From: Oxalicibacterium flavum
GTDB lineage: Bacteria > Pseudomonadota > Gammaproteobacteria > Burkholderiales > Burkholderiaceae_D
Length of the DNA: 64,000 nucleotides
Assembly: GCF_014635065.1 (NCBI RefSeq)
Contig: NZ_BMCG01000006.1
Coordinates: 186,001 to 250,000 of the forward strand
Direction: 5' to 3'
The notes under the pieces are model-generated. The model did no database searches and was not told where the DNA came from. It worked only from the letters and a program-made list of their open reading frames with translations. The first letter of the stretch is position 1, and each line of letters starts with the position of its first letter. The position numbers were made by a program, and so were the translations under genes. Below, piece by piece: positions 17,874 to 26,790 of the stretch.

Positions 17874-19340
17874 ATGACCGAACTGCATTTCCTGATCCTG
17901 CTGGCGGCCGTTGCCGTCATCGTCGTCCTGCAATTGATCCTGCTGCTGCGCGGCCGCGGCACCGATGTCGCGCCGCAACTGGCCGCCTTGCAGTCTGAAC
18001 TGCAGCGCAGCCAGCAGCAGGGCGGCGATCGGCTCGAGCGCGAACTGCGCGAGCAGGTGCATGCCTCGGCGCAAGCCACGCGGCAGGAGCTTGGCAGCAA
18101 CTTCTCGCAGTTCCAGCAGGCGCTTGCCGCGCAGCTGACGAGCGTGGCGACGATGCAGAACAACCAGATCGACAGCTTCGCGCAGCAGCTCGCCAAGCTC
18201 AACGAAGCCAACGCGCAGCAACTGGAGGCGATGCGGCAGGCGATCGGCCAGCAGGCGCAGACCGGACGGGAGGAGCAGGCGGTGGCATTCAAGCGCTTCG
18301 GCGAGTCGTTGAGCCAGTCGCTCAACGCGCTGACCGAATCGAACGCGCAGCGCATGGCCGAAGTGCGTGCCACGCTGGAAGCGAAGATCCGCGACCTGCA
18401 GACCGACAACGGCACGCGCCTCGAAGAGATGCGCAAGACGGTCGATGAAAAGCTGCATGCGACGCTCGAACAGCGCCTCGGCGAATCGTTCAAGCTGGTG
18501 TCGGACCGGCTCGAGAAAGTCCATCAGGGCCTCGGCGAGATGCAGCAGCTGGCAATCGGCGTCGGCGATCTCAAGCGCGTGCTGACCAACGTCAAGACGC
18601 GCGGCACCTGGGGCGAAGTCCAACTCGAGATGCTGCTCGAACAGTTGCTGACGCCTGACCAGTATGCGAAGAACGTGGAGACGATTCCGCGCAGCGGCGC
18701 GCGCGTCGAATTTGCCGTCAGGCTGCCGGGCAAGGACGATGCCGGCACGCAGGTCTGGATGCCGATCGACGCCAAGTTCCCCAAGGAGCAGTACGAACGC
18801 CTGGCCGAGGCAGCCGACCGCGCCGATACTGAAGGCGTGCTGGCGGCCGGCCGCGAACTGGAAATCGTGATCCGAGGTGAGGCGAAGAAGATTGCGGAGA
18901 AATACCTGTCGCCGCCGCTGACCACGGACTTTGCAATCCTGTTCCTGCCAACCGAAGGTCTGTACGCCGAAGTCATGCGCCGGCCCGGCCTGTGCGACGA
19001 TCTGCAGCGCAGCTATCGCGTCAGCATCGCCGGCCCGTCAACGTTGTCGGCGCTGCTGAACAGCCTGCAAATGGGGTTCCGCACGCTGGCGCTCGAAAAG
19101 CGTTCGTCGGAAGTGTGGCAGGTGCTTGGTGCGGTCAAGACCGAGTTTTCGAAGTTCGGCGACGTGCTGGCTGCCACCAAGACCACGCTCGAACGCGCTG
19201 CGCGCAACATTGAGCAGGCGGAGACGCGCACGCGCCAGATGTCGCGCAAGCTCAAGTCGGTCGAGGCGCTGCCGACCGAAGCGGCGCAGCAATTGCTCGG
19301 CGGCGAGTCCATCGACGATCTGCTCGACGACAAGGAGTGA
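17874..19340 (+). CDS. rmuC: DNA recombination protein RmuC
   Basis: Limits DNA inversions at short inverted repeats in E. coli and contains a nuclease-like fold. The 488-residue protein has an N-terminal membrane anchor (FLILLAAVAVIVVLQLILLL, residues 5-24), a long Gln/Ala/Glu coiled coil (about 40-210), and the RmuC domain (about 215-430) with the conserved TRGTWGEVQLEMLLEQLL and MPIDAKFPKEQYERL blocks. The tail is acidic. It is monocistronic as far as can be seen; an FMN riboswitch begins about 105 bp downstream. Confidence 0.95.
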   Translation: MTELHFLILLAAVAVIVVLQLILLLRGRGTDVAPQLAALQSELQRSQQQGGDRLERELREQVHASAQATRQELGSNFSQFQQALAAQLTSVATMQNNQIDSFAQQLAKLNEANAQQLEAMRQAIGQQAQTGREEQAVAFKRFGESLSQSLNALTESNAQRMAEVRATLEAKIRDLQTDNGTRLEEMRKTVDEKLHATLEQRLGESFKLVSDRLEKVHQGLGEMQQLAIGVGDLKRVLTNVKTRGTWGEVQLEMLLEQLLTPDQYAKNVETIPRSGARVEFAVRLPGKDDAGTQVWMPIDAKFPKEQYERLAEAADRADTEGVLAAGRELEIVIRGEAKKIAEKYLSPPLTTDFAILFLPTEGLYAEVMRRPGLCDDLQRSYRVSIAGPSTLSALLNSLQMGFRTLALEKRSSEVWQVLGAVKTEFSKFGDVLAATKTTLERAARNIEQAETRTRQMSRKLKSVEALPTEAAQQLLGGESIDDLLDDKE

Positions 19341-19445
19341 CGCCGCGTAGTCCTTGCGCGCCGGCAGGATTTTTCCAGCCGTGATAAATTCTCTGTTGCC
19401 GATGAACGTAGTGCGCTGAACAGCAGCATTGCACTTCATCGGTTT

Positions 19446-19612
19446 CGTTCTCGGGGCGGGGCGAGATTCCCCACCGGCGGTGATGATGCGCAAGCATCCA
19501 GCCCGCGAGCGCCTGACGAAGCTTCCGCCTGCTCCCGCAGGCCGCCTCGGCAGGGTCAGCAGATCTGGTGCGATTCCAGGGCCGACGGTCATAGTCCGGA
19601 TGATAGAGAACG
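19446..19612 (+). promoter_or_regulatory. FMN riboswitch (RFN element)
   Basis: All conserved RFN blocks are present in order: GGGGCGGGGCGAGATTCCCC, ACCGGCGGT, AGCCCGCGAGC, GGTGCGATTCC, CCGACGGTCATAGTCCGGATG. The closing P1 helix is CGTTCTC (19446-19452) with GAGAACG (19606-19612). It senses flavin mononucleotide and normally shuts off expression when FMN is plentiful. No clear intrinsic terminator separates it from the lumazine synthase start at 19718, so control is probably translational or Rho-dependent (inference). Confidence 0.97.
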
Positions 19613-19717
19613 GGAAGCCTCATCGCGACGCGGCGCCTGCCGCCGGTCGTCTTGTCATTCCCGCTTGATATTCCACACCCCCTGTTATTGTCATCTGCAA
19701 CAGGAGCTTTATCCATC

Positions 19718-20218
19718 ATGCAACAAGCCATCGATATCAAATCGAAATCCGCGCGTCGTGTCGCCTTCATTCAATCGAGCTGGCACAAGGACATCGTCGA
19801 TCAATGCCGCGTCGCCTTCGTCGAGGAAATGGGCAAGCGCGGCTACAGCGAGGATGCCATCGACTTCTTCGAGGTCGCCGGTGCCTTCGAAATCCCGCTG
19901 CACGCCAAGGTGCTCGCCAAGAGCGGTCGCTACGCCGCCGTGGTCGGTACCGGCCTGGTGGTTGACGGCGGTCTCTATCGTCACGAATTCGTCGCGCAGG
20001 CCGTCATCAGCGGCCTGATGCAGGTGCAGCTGGAAACCGAAGTGCCGGTCATCTCGGCCGTGCTGACGCCGCACCAGTTCCATGCGCACGAAGAGCATCA
20101 GCAATTCTTCTTCCAGCATTTCCTGGTCAAGGGCAGGGAAGCCGCCCATGCGTGTGCCGATACCATCCAGCGCCTGCAGCAGATCGATCACCTGCTGCAG
20201 GAGCGTATCGCGGCGTAA
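19718..20218 (+). CDS. ribH2: 6,7-dimethyl-8-ribityllumazine synthase, type II (RibH2-like)
   Basis: Condenses 5-amino-6-ribitylamino-uracil with 3,4-dihydroxybutanone phosphate in riboflavin synthesis. At 166 residues its sequence closely follows the Brucella/Mesorhizobium RibH2 type as I remember it: FIQSSWHKDIVDQCR, FFEVAGAFEIPLHAK, DGGLYRHEFVAQAVI and VISAVLTPHQFH. This type is decameric in Brucella, unlike the icosahedral type I enzyme. The catalytic His is likely in the YRHEF segment. ATG 19718 follows AGGAG. No other riboflavin gene is near; the FMN riboswitch just upstream confirms flavin control. A strong terminator follows. Confidence 0.93.
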   Translation: MQQAIDIKSKSARRVAFIQSSWHKDIVDQCRVAFVEEMGKRGYSEDAIDFFEVAGAFEIPLHAKVLAKSGRYAAVVGTGLVVDGGLYRHEFVAQAVISGLMQVQLETEVPVISAVLTPHQFHAHEEHQQFFFQHFLVKGREAAHACADTIQRLQQIDHLLQERIAA

Positions 20219-20244
20219 GCAAGGCACAGGCAACGCACGGAAAT

Positions 20245-20274
20245 AAAAAAGGGAGCCCGCAGGCTCCCTTTTTT
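20245..20274. terminator. Intrinsic terminator shared by ribH2 and rne
   Basis: GGGAGCC-CGCA-GGCTCCC flanked by six A on one side and a T tract on the other, so it can work in both directions. It lies between the convergent ends of ribH2 (+) and rne (-). Confidence 0.92.
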
Positions 20275-20310
20275 GTTGCCTTGCATCGCCGTGACGGCGA
20301 TGCAGGACGA

Positions 20311-23223
20311 TCAGTGACGCGTTTCGACCTGTTCCAGCGGCTCGGACGAGAGCGGCGGCAAGGGCTTGCGCTCGCGCGGTACGCGCGGAGCAGGCACGAA
20401 GCGGGCGGCTTCCTCCTGTGCACGGCGCAGTTTTTCCGGATCGGTCGAAGCCAGTTCCAGGCCAGCGGCATGCAGCACGGCATCCAGATCGCCGGCATGG
20501 CCGTTGGCGCTGCCGTTGATGGCAGGCTTCGCTGCGGATGCGGCAGCAGCAGGTGCAACCGGTGCCACAGGTTCAACTGCAACCGGGGCCGGCGCGGATA
20601 CCTGTGCGGTTTCGGCCGCTTCGACCACCGGTTCTTCGGCCAGCGATTCGGCATCGAGCGCTACCACCGGGACCGGTTCGATCACGGCTTCGGCAACTGG
20701 CGTGGCTTCGGCTACGACCTCGGCGACGGCAGCCGGTTCGGCAGCAACTTCCTGCTCCTGCGCTACCACTTGCGGTTCCTGCGGTGCGGCGATCACGCTG
20801 TCGAGTACGCTGACGGGAGCCACGGCAGCAGCCGTGGTTTCGTCAACGGCTGCAGCGGCGATGACCGGTGCGCTGTTGTCGTCGGCGGCTTCAACGGTTT
20901 CAGCAGTTTCGATGCCTTCGCCCGTTTCACCCGCTTCCGTATCGCCTGCGGTTTCCGAACCGTCGCGGTCGCGGCGATTGCGGTTGCGTCCGCCGCGACG
21001 GCGGCGGCGGCGCGGCTGCTCGTCGCCGCTGGCAGCTTCGAGCGGTTGACCGTTGACGTCGAGGATCACGGCGTCGATGGCGGCTTCATCGGCAACCGGC
21101 AGGGCTGCTGCGGCGACCGGTGCGATCACCAGCTGTTCGGCGGTCTCGGCCACGACTTCCTTGTTGCGATCTTCACGCGGTGCGCGCGGCGCGCGTTCGC
21201 GGCGGCCTTCGCCGCCTTCACGCTGTTCGCGCGGCTCACGGGCCTCGCGTGGCTCACGCGGCGGACGCGGTTCACGCGGAGCGCGTGGTGCCGTGGCTTC
21301 CGTTGCTGCTATTGCTGCAGTCGCCGGTTTGGCGTTTTCCTCGCGCTCCTCGCCACGTTCGCGGTTGCCACGACCGCCACGGCTACGGTTGCGCTGGTTG
21401 CGGCCGTTGCCGGCAGCGGCGTTGCGTTCGCCACGTTCGCGCGTGCCGCGCTGACCTTTTTCCTCGGCTGCCGGTTTGGCCGCTGCCGTGGGCGCGGTTT
21501 CGGTCGGGCCGGTGAAGAAGGCGATGATCTTCTGGAAGAAGCCTTGCGGCTGAACCGGGGCAGGCGCTGCCACAGGCGCGCTGTCGATCGGCTTGCGCTC
21601 GAAGATCGGTGCCGGCTGGTCGGGCGTGATGCCCTTGACCACGGCTTCCTGACGCGGCTTGGCGGCTTCGTCCTTGTTGCGCTTGCCGTAGCTGATGTCG
21701 GTGTCGGCCTGTTCCGCCATCGCGTAGCTGGCCTTCATGTCTTCGAGGCGCGGATCGTCGTGCTTGATGCGCTCGAGCTTGTAGTGCGGCGTTTCCAGAT
21801 GCTTGTTCGGGATCAGGATGACGGAGACGCGGTGACGCGTTTCGAGCTTGAGCACTTCGCCGCGCTTCTCGTTGAGCAGGAAGGCAGCGACGTCAACCGG
21901 CGTCTGCACGTGGATCGAAGCGGAGTTTTCCTTCATCGCTTCTTCCTGGATGATGCGCAGCACCTGCAGGGCCGACGATTCGGTATCGCGGATGTGGCCG
22001 GTACCGTTGCAGCGTGGGCAGGTCACGTGGCTGCCTTCGGACAGCGACGGACGCAGGCGCTGGCGCGACAGTTCCATCAGGCCGAAGCGCGAGATCTTGC
22101 CCATCTGCACGCGGGCGCGGTCATGGTGCAACGCTTCCTTCAGGCGCGATTCGACTTCGCGCTGATTCTTGGCGTTCTCCATGTCGATGAAGTCGATCAC
22201 GATCAGGCCGCCGAGGTCGCGCAGGCGCAACTGGCGCGCCACTTCGTCGGCGGCTTCGCAGTTGGTGTGGAACGCGGTGGTTTCGATGTCGCTGCCGCGC
22301 GTGGCGCGTGCCGAGTTGACGTCAACCGAGACCAGCGCCTCGGTGTGATCGATGACGATGGCGCCGCCCGAAGGCAGCGGCACGGTGCGCGCGTAGGCGG
22401 TTTCGATCTGGTGTTCGATCTGGAAGCGCGAGAACAGCGGCACGTCGTCGCGGTAGCGCTTGACGCGATGCACCATGTCCGGCATCACGTGGCTCATGAA
22501 CTGCTGGGCCTGTTCGTAGATGTCGTCGGTGTCGATCAGGATTTCGCCGATGTCCGGCTGGAAATAGTCGCGGATCGCGCGGATCACGAGCGACGATTCC
22601 TGATAGATCAGGAAGGCGCCCGGCGCCGACTTGCCGGCGCCTTCGATCGCGCGCCACAGCTGCATCAGGTAGTTCAGGTCCCACTGCAGTTCATCGACGT
22701 TGCGGCCGATGCCGGCGGTACGGGCGATGACGGACATGCCCTGCGGCAAATCCAGCTTGTCCATGGTTTCGCGCAGTTCCTGGCGGTCTTCGCCCTCGAC
22801 GCGGCGCGAGACGCCGCCGCCACGCGGATTGTTCGGCATCAGGACTAGGTAGCGGCCGGCCAGCGAGATGAACGAGGTCAGGGCCGCGCCCTTGTTGCCA
22901 CGTTCTTCCTTCTCGACCTGGACCATGATTTCCTGGCCTTCGCGCAGCGCATCCTTGATGGAGGCATTGCGCACGTCGATGCCTTCCTTGAAATAGGTGC
23001 GGGCGACTTCCTTGAAGGGGAGAAAACCGTGGCGGTCTTCGCCGTAGCTGACGAAGCAGGCTTCGAGCGAGGGTTCGATGCGGGTGATGACACCCTTGTA
23101 GATATTGGACTTGCGTTGTTCGCGTCCGGCGGTTTCGATATCGATGTCGATGAGTTTTTGCCCATCGACAATGGCAACGCGCAGTTCCTCCTGCTGCGTT
23201 GCGTTGAAAAGCATACGCTTCAT
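20311..23223 (-). CDS. rne: Ribonuclease E
   Basis: The main endoribonuclease of mRNA decay and rRNA/tRNA processing and scaffold of the degradosome. The 970-residue protein has MKRMLFNATQQEELRVAIVD at the start, an S1 domain (about 38-120), the DNase I-like catalytic core with aspartates in SVDVNSARA and LIVIDFIDM, and the Zn-link CPRCNGTGH near residue 401. From about residue 540 it is disordered: an Arg-rich block, an RRRRRRGGRNRNRRDRDG RNA-binding stretch and Ala/Glu/Val-rich repeats ending in VETRH. The gene is divergent from rluC across a 689-bp gap that probably contains a long regulated leader. Confidence 0.97.
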   Translation of the reverse strand: MKRMLFNATQQEELRVAIVDGQKLIDIDIETAGREQRKSNIYKGVITRIEPSLEACFVSYGEDRHGFLPFKEVARTYFKEGIDVRNASIKDALREGQEIMVQVEKEERGNKGAALTSFISLAGRYLVLMPNNPRGGGVSRRVEGEDRQELRETMDKLDLPQGMSVIARTAGIGRNVDELQWDLNYLMQLWRAIEGAGKSAPGAFLIYQESSLVIRAIRDYFQPDIGEILIDTDDIYEQAQQFMSHVMPDMVHRVKRYRDDVPLFSRFQIEHQIETAYARTVPLPSGGAIVIDHTEALVSVDVNSARATRGSDIETTAFHTNCEAADEVARQLRLRDLGGLIVIDFIDMENAKNQREVESRLKEALHHDRARVQMGKISRFGLMELSRQRLRPSLSEGSHVTCPRCNGTGHIRDTESSALQVLRIIQEEAMKENSASIHVQTPVDVAAFLLNEKRGEVLKLETRHRVSVILIPNKHLETPHYKLERIKHDDPRLEDMKASYAMAEQADTDISYGKRNKDEAAKPRQEAVVKGITPDQPAPIFERKPIDSAPVAAPAPVQPQGFFQKIIAFFTGPTETAPTAAAKPAAEEKGQRGTRERGERNAAAGNGRNQRNRSRGGRGNRERGEEREENAKPATAAIAATEATAPRAPREPRPPREPREAREPREQREGGEGRRERAPRAPREDRNKEVVAETAEQLVIAPVAAAALPVADEAAIDAVILDVNGQPLEAASGDEQPRRRRRRGGRNRNRRDRDGSETAGDTEAGETGEGIETAETVEAADDNSAPVIAAAAVDETTAAAVAPVSVLDSVIAAPQEPQVVAQEQEVAAEPAAVAEVVAEATPVAEAVIEPVPVVALDAESLAEEPVVEAAETAQVSAPAPVAVEPVAPVAPAAAASAAKPAINGSANGHAGDLDAVLHAAGLELASTDPEKLRRAQEEAARFVPAPRVPRERKPLPPLSSEPLEQVETRH

Positions 23224-23912
23224 TTTTATTGCTCCGCGACCCTAGGGTCATGAATGCCGTCTTGCCGCAAGGCAGCATCAATAATGACAGGCGCTCGCAG
23301 TCAGCCGGTTGCTGCGCGAAGGCTTCGATGGCGTGGCCATCGGGTTCGCGGCAGCCTGCAGCCGACGAGCGCTTGCATCATCGTTGATGGCGTCGTGCGT
23401 CATCGAACGGCAAATAAAGTACAGGGATGTACGCGAGGCAGGAAGGGCTGGGGAGGGGAATTGCCATATGTGTGAGGCTCAGCGCTGGGCGCTGCCGTCA
23501 CAACGGGCGCGGATGCAGCGAAACGCGTGGCCGGTCGAAGCCATGCTGTGCGGGTGCGCTTCGCATTCACGAGCGCGACGGACACAATCGCAAGGAGAAC
23601 ATCGAGCCTGGCGAAACATGGCAAACGGCAAAAAAACGCACTTCAACTGCATCGACCGCCCAGCTCGTCGTTCTCGACAGGCTGGGCGGACTTTTAATCC
23701 TGACAATCCAGACATTCTTGACCAACACCCAGGCGCGTTATCCGATTGCAACAACGGTGCAACCTTGATTCGCACAGGGGCGGTGCATACACATCTTTTC
23801 CCATCGAATTTGCGAAATGGCGAGGCCGATGGAGACGCCCCTGTGTAGAATGTGCTTTTTATTCTTACACTGCACTGGCGCTTTGCCGGTGCGAATCGAT
23901 TATATATTCAAA
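23224..23912. other. 689-bp divergent region: rne leader and rluC promoter
   Basis: No convincing gene on either strand; longer open frames here have no family resemblance or good start sites. Two structured elements are visible: the palindrome GACCCTAGGGTC (23238-23249) just upstream of the rne ribosome binding site, and a stem with 9-bp arms CCGCCCAGC (23656-23664) and GCTGGGCGG (23681-23689) enclosing a small inner hairpin. A long structured 5' leader is known to mediate RNase E autoregulation in E. coli; that this region does the same is inference. Confidence 0.5.
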
Positions 23913-24905
23913 ATGAAGGACTTAGCGAGATTTTCAGGGAAAGAGGCTCAGAACGCTGCGCCGGCCCGATCTGCGCAGGTCCAGTTCGTCACGATCTCCG
24001 GCGAAGAGGCCGGCCAGCGCATCGACAATTTCCTGCTGCGCGTCTGCAAGGGCGTACCCAAGAGTCATATATATAGAGTGCTGCGTTCGGGTGAGGTGCG
24101 TGTCAATAAAGGCCGCATAGACCAAACCTATCGGTTGGCAGAGGGCGATATGGTCCGCATCCCGCCAGTCCGCATGGCGGAAAAATCCGCGACCGCAGTT
24201 CCGGGCGCGGAATTCAAGATCATCTTCGAAGACAGCCACCTGCTCATCATCGACAAGCCGGCCGGTGTGGCGGTGCATGGCGGATCGGGCGTCAGTTATG
24301 GTGTCATCGAGCAATTACGCGCCGCGCGCCCCGATGCCAAATTCCTGGAGCTCGTGCATCGACTCGATCGCGAGACGTCCGGTGTTCTGTTGCTTGCCAA
24401 GAAACGTTCTGCGCTGACCAACCTGCACGAACAGATTCGCGACGGCGAACCGGACAAGCGTTATCTGGTGCTGGTGCACGGCGACTGGAAGAATGCGCGC
24501 CAGCACGTCAAGCTGCCGCTTCATAGATATTCGACACCGGATGGCGAGCGGCGCGTGCGGGTACAGGCCGACGGCATGGCGTCGCATACCATTTTCAACC
24601 TGCGACAGCGCTACGAAGATTTTGCCCTGCTGGAAGCCGAACTGAAAACCGGCCGGACTCACCAGATTCGTGTTCATCTGGCTTCCAGCGGATTTGCGAT
24701 AGCGGGCGATGACAAGTACGGCGATTTTGCGCTGAACCGCGAGTTGCAAAAGGCGCAAGGCGAGCGCGCACCGCTCAAGCGCATGTTCCTGCATGCGCAT
24801 CAGATCACCTTCCTGCATCCGGAAACCGGCCAGCAGATGACTTCCCATGCACCGCTTCCGCCCGAGTGCGAGCGTTTTCTCAACAGCCTGGTCAAGGTCG
24901 CGTAA
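23913..24905 (+). CDS. rluC: 23S rRNA pseudouridine synthase RluC
   Basis: Modifies uridines 955, 2504 and 2580 (E. coli numbering) of 23S rRNA. The 330-residue protein has an S4 RNA-binding domain (about 30-90: QRIDNFLLRVCKGVPKSHIYR) and the pseudouridine synthase core with HRLDRETSG, catalytic Asp152, and LKTGRTHQIRVH. The ATG at 23913 is preferred; the open frame extends 32 residues further upstream, but that part looks non-coding. Classification as RluC rather than RluA or RluD rests on the S4 domain, the core sequence and the divergent rne neighbour, a pairing also known in E. coli. Confidence 0.94.
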   Translation: MKDLARFSGKEAQNAAPARSAQVQFVTISGEEAGQRIDNFLLRVCKGVPKSHIYRVLRSGEVRVNKGRIDQTYRLAEGDMVRIPPVRMAEKSATAVPGAEFKIIFEDSHLLIIDKPAGVAVHGGSGVSYGVIEQLRAARPDAKFLELVHRLDRETSGVLLLAKKRSALTNLHEQIRDGEPDKRYLVLVHGDWKNARQHVKLPLHRYSTPDGERRVRVQADGMASHTIFNLRQRYEDFALLEAELKTGRTHQIRVHLASSGFAIAGDDKYGDFALNRELQKAQGERAPLKRMFLHAHQITFLHPETGQQMTSHAPLPPECERFLNSLVKVA

Positions 24906-24974
24906 GGCGGGTTTCGGCAGGCATTTTCAATCTCGATCAGGCAAGCAAGGAGCGGTGACCACTGTCACCCGGAT

Positions 24975-25634
24975 ATGGCAAAGAAACAGTTCGACTTCAT
25001 CGTCTTCGATTGGGACGGCACGCTGATGGACAGCACGGCCACCATTGTGCAATGCATACAGGCAGCGGCTGCCGATCTGGGATTGCCGGTACCCGATCAA
25101 CGCGCCGCATCGCATGTGATCGGCCTGAGTCTGCAGAGTGCGATGGAGACGGCGATTCCGGATGTCGACCCGGCCTTCTATCCGCAGATCGTCGAGCGCT
25201 ATCGCTACCACTATCTGACCCAGGATCATGGTTTGACCCTGTTCGACGGCGTGCGCGACATGCTCGAGGATTTGGCCGGGCAGGGCTATTTCCTGGCGGT
25301 GGCAACCGGCAAGAGCCGCGTCGGGCTGAACCGTGCGCTGGCCGTGTCCGGTCTGGCGCCGCTGTTCGACGCCACGCGTTGTGCCGACGAAACCTTTTCC
25401 AAGCCGCATCCGGCCATGCTGCAGGAACTGACGAACGAGCTTGGACAAGAGATGAACCGCACAGTCATGATCGGCGATACCACGCATGATCTGCAACTGG
25501 CGCGCAACGCCGGCGCGGCAGGTGTTGCCGTGCATTACGGTGCGCACACGCCGGCCGATCTGTGCGCGATGGACCCGCTGTATGCAGCCAATTCGGTACC
25601 GGAGCTGCATGCATGGCTAAACCAGAATGCCTGA
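24975..25634 (+). CDS. HAD-IA hydrolase, Gph-like phosphatase
   Basis: A 219-residue haloacid dehalogenase-type phosphatase. Motif I is FDWDGTLMDS (nucleophile Asp12), motif II the Thr in AVATGKS, motif III the Lys in FSKPHP and motif IV GDTTHD. The cap helices follow motif I, as in phosphoglycolate phosphatase. In many Burkholderiales the gene after rluC is such a phosphatase. The exact substrate is not determinable. It lies in a rluC-phosphatase-sppA run on the same strand. Confidence 0.88.
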   Translation: MAKKQFDFIVFDWDGTLMDSTATIVQCIQAAAADLGLPVPDQRAASHVIGLSLQSAMETAIPDVDPAFYPQIVERYRYHYLTQDHGLTLFDGVRDMLEDLAGQGYFLAVATGKSRVGLNRALAVSGLAPLFDATRCADETFSKPHPAMLQELTNELGQEMNRTVMIGDTTHDLQLARNAGAAGVAVHYGAHTPADLCAMDPLYAANSVPELHAWLNQNA

Positions 25635-25730
25635 ACGTCTTTCTAGCGACGATCGGGTATGCTGACAGCCGGACCACGATGCAACATTCCCGCGTGCGCA
25701 TGAGCCGCGCGGCATCCAACGAGTGTGAAC

Positions 25731-26729
25731 ATGAGCAACGATTACGAGCAGGACAGGCAGGTTTCTTCCGAACGCCCGGCAACGCCGCGCAAGGAAGGGT
25801 GGGAGCGCGAGGTGCTGGAAAAGCTGGCTTTCGCGACCATCAAGGAGCAGCGCGCCCGGCGGCGCTGGGGCATCTTCTTCAAATTGGCGGTGTTGAGCCT
25901 GATCGTGTTCGCGATCTGGACCGGCATGACTACCACTGGCGACAACGCGCAGAATGTCGGTCCGCACACGGCGCTGATCAAGATCGACGGCACCATCGAA
26001 GCCAAGGGTGCCGGCGACGCGGAAAGCGTCATCTCTGCGCTGACCAAGGCCTACAACGACGCGAGCTCGGTTGGCATCATCCTGCAGATCAACAGCCCTG
26101 GCGGCAGCCCGGTGCAGGCCGGAATCATCAACGACGAGATCACGCGCCTGCGCGCCGAGAATCCGAAGAAGCCGATCTACGTGGTGGTCGGCGAGGTCTG
26201 CGCATCGGGCGGCTACTACATCGCGGCTGCGGCTGATCGCATCTATGTCAACAAGGCCAGCATCGTCGGTTCGATCGGTGTGCTGATGGATGGCTTCGGT
26301 TTCACCGGCGCGATGGAGAAGATCGGCGTCGAGCGCCGTCTGCTGACGGCCGGCGAAAACAAGGGTTTCATGGACCCGTTCAGTCCGCAGTCGGAGACGC
26401 AGAAGATCTATGCGCAGGACATGCTTAACGAGATCCACCAGCAGTTCATCGACGTGGTGCGCAAGGGACGTGGCGCGCGCCTGCGTGAAACGCCGGAAAC
26501 CTTCTCCGGCCTGGTGTGGAGCGGCGCGAAGTCGGTGGAACTCGGCTTGGCGGATGGCTTCGGCACGGTGGAAAGCGTGGCACGCGAGCAGTTCAAGTCA
26601 ACCAACATCGTTGACTACACGCAGCGCGAAGGCATCTCCGACCGTGTGCTGAGGAAATTCGGCGCGGCAGCCGGCGCGGCCGCCATCAAGGCAGCGCTGC
26701 CGGAACTGGTGACGCCCTCGCTCAAGTAA
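25731..26729 (+). CDS. S49 peptidase, SppA-type signal peptide peptidase
   Basis: A 332-residue membrane serine protease that degrades cleaved signal peptides. One membrane segment (about residues 46-66) anchors an S49 domain, with INSPGG near residue 120 and the nucleophile Ser159 in CASGGYYIAAAAD, followed by GSIGVL. The length is that of the short, single-domain SppA form; the catalytic lysine is expected in the second half as in that class. Start ATG 25731; the GTG two codons upstream is possible. Followed by a probable small RNA gene. Confidence 0.9.
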   Translation: MSNDYEQDRQVSSERPATPRKEGWEREVLEKLAFATIKEQRARRRWGIFFKLAVLSLIVFAIWTGMTTTGDNAQNVGPHTALIKIDGTIEAKGAGDAESVISALTKAYNDASSVGIILQINSPGGSPVQAGIINDEITRLRAENPKKPIYVVVGEVCASGGYYIAAAADRIYVNKASIVGSIGVLMDGFGFTGAMEKIGVERRLLTAGENKGFMDPFSPQSETQKIYAQDMLNEIHQQFIDVVRKGRGARLRETPETFSGLVWSGAKSVELGLADGFGTVESVAREQFKSTNIVDYTQREGISDRVLRKFGAAAGAAAIKAALPELVTPSLK

Positions 26730-26756
26730 TGCAATGGAAAAACGCGGTGCCAACCC

Positions 26757-26784
26757 TTGACCTTTTGGCACGTCGTTCTATAGT
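26757..26784 (+). promoter_or_regulatory. Sigma-70 promoter of the putative small RNA
   Basis: -35 TTGACC (26757-26762), 16-bp spacer, -10 TATAGT (26779-26784). The predicted start is near G26791. No protein-coding gene lies downstream on this strand before the terminator at 26907. Confidence 0.7.
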
Positions 26785-26790
26785 GGAATC

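Noticed and set aside
20152-22848. An 898-codon plus-strand frame opposite rne, with Gly/Ala/Arg-rich repeats
   Set aside because: It mirrors the repetitive tail of RNase E and has no separate family signature.
23309-23848. 179-codon plus-strand frame in the rne-rluC gap
   Set aside because: No good ribosome binding site, no family resemblance, irregular composition; the gap is better explained as leader and promoter sequence.
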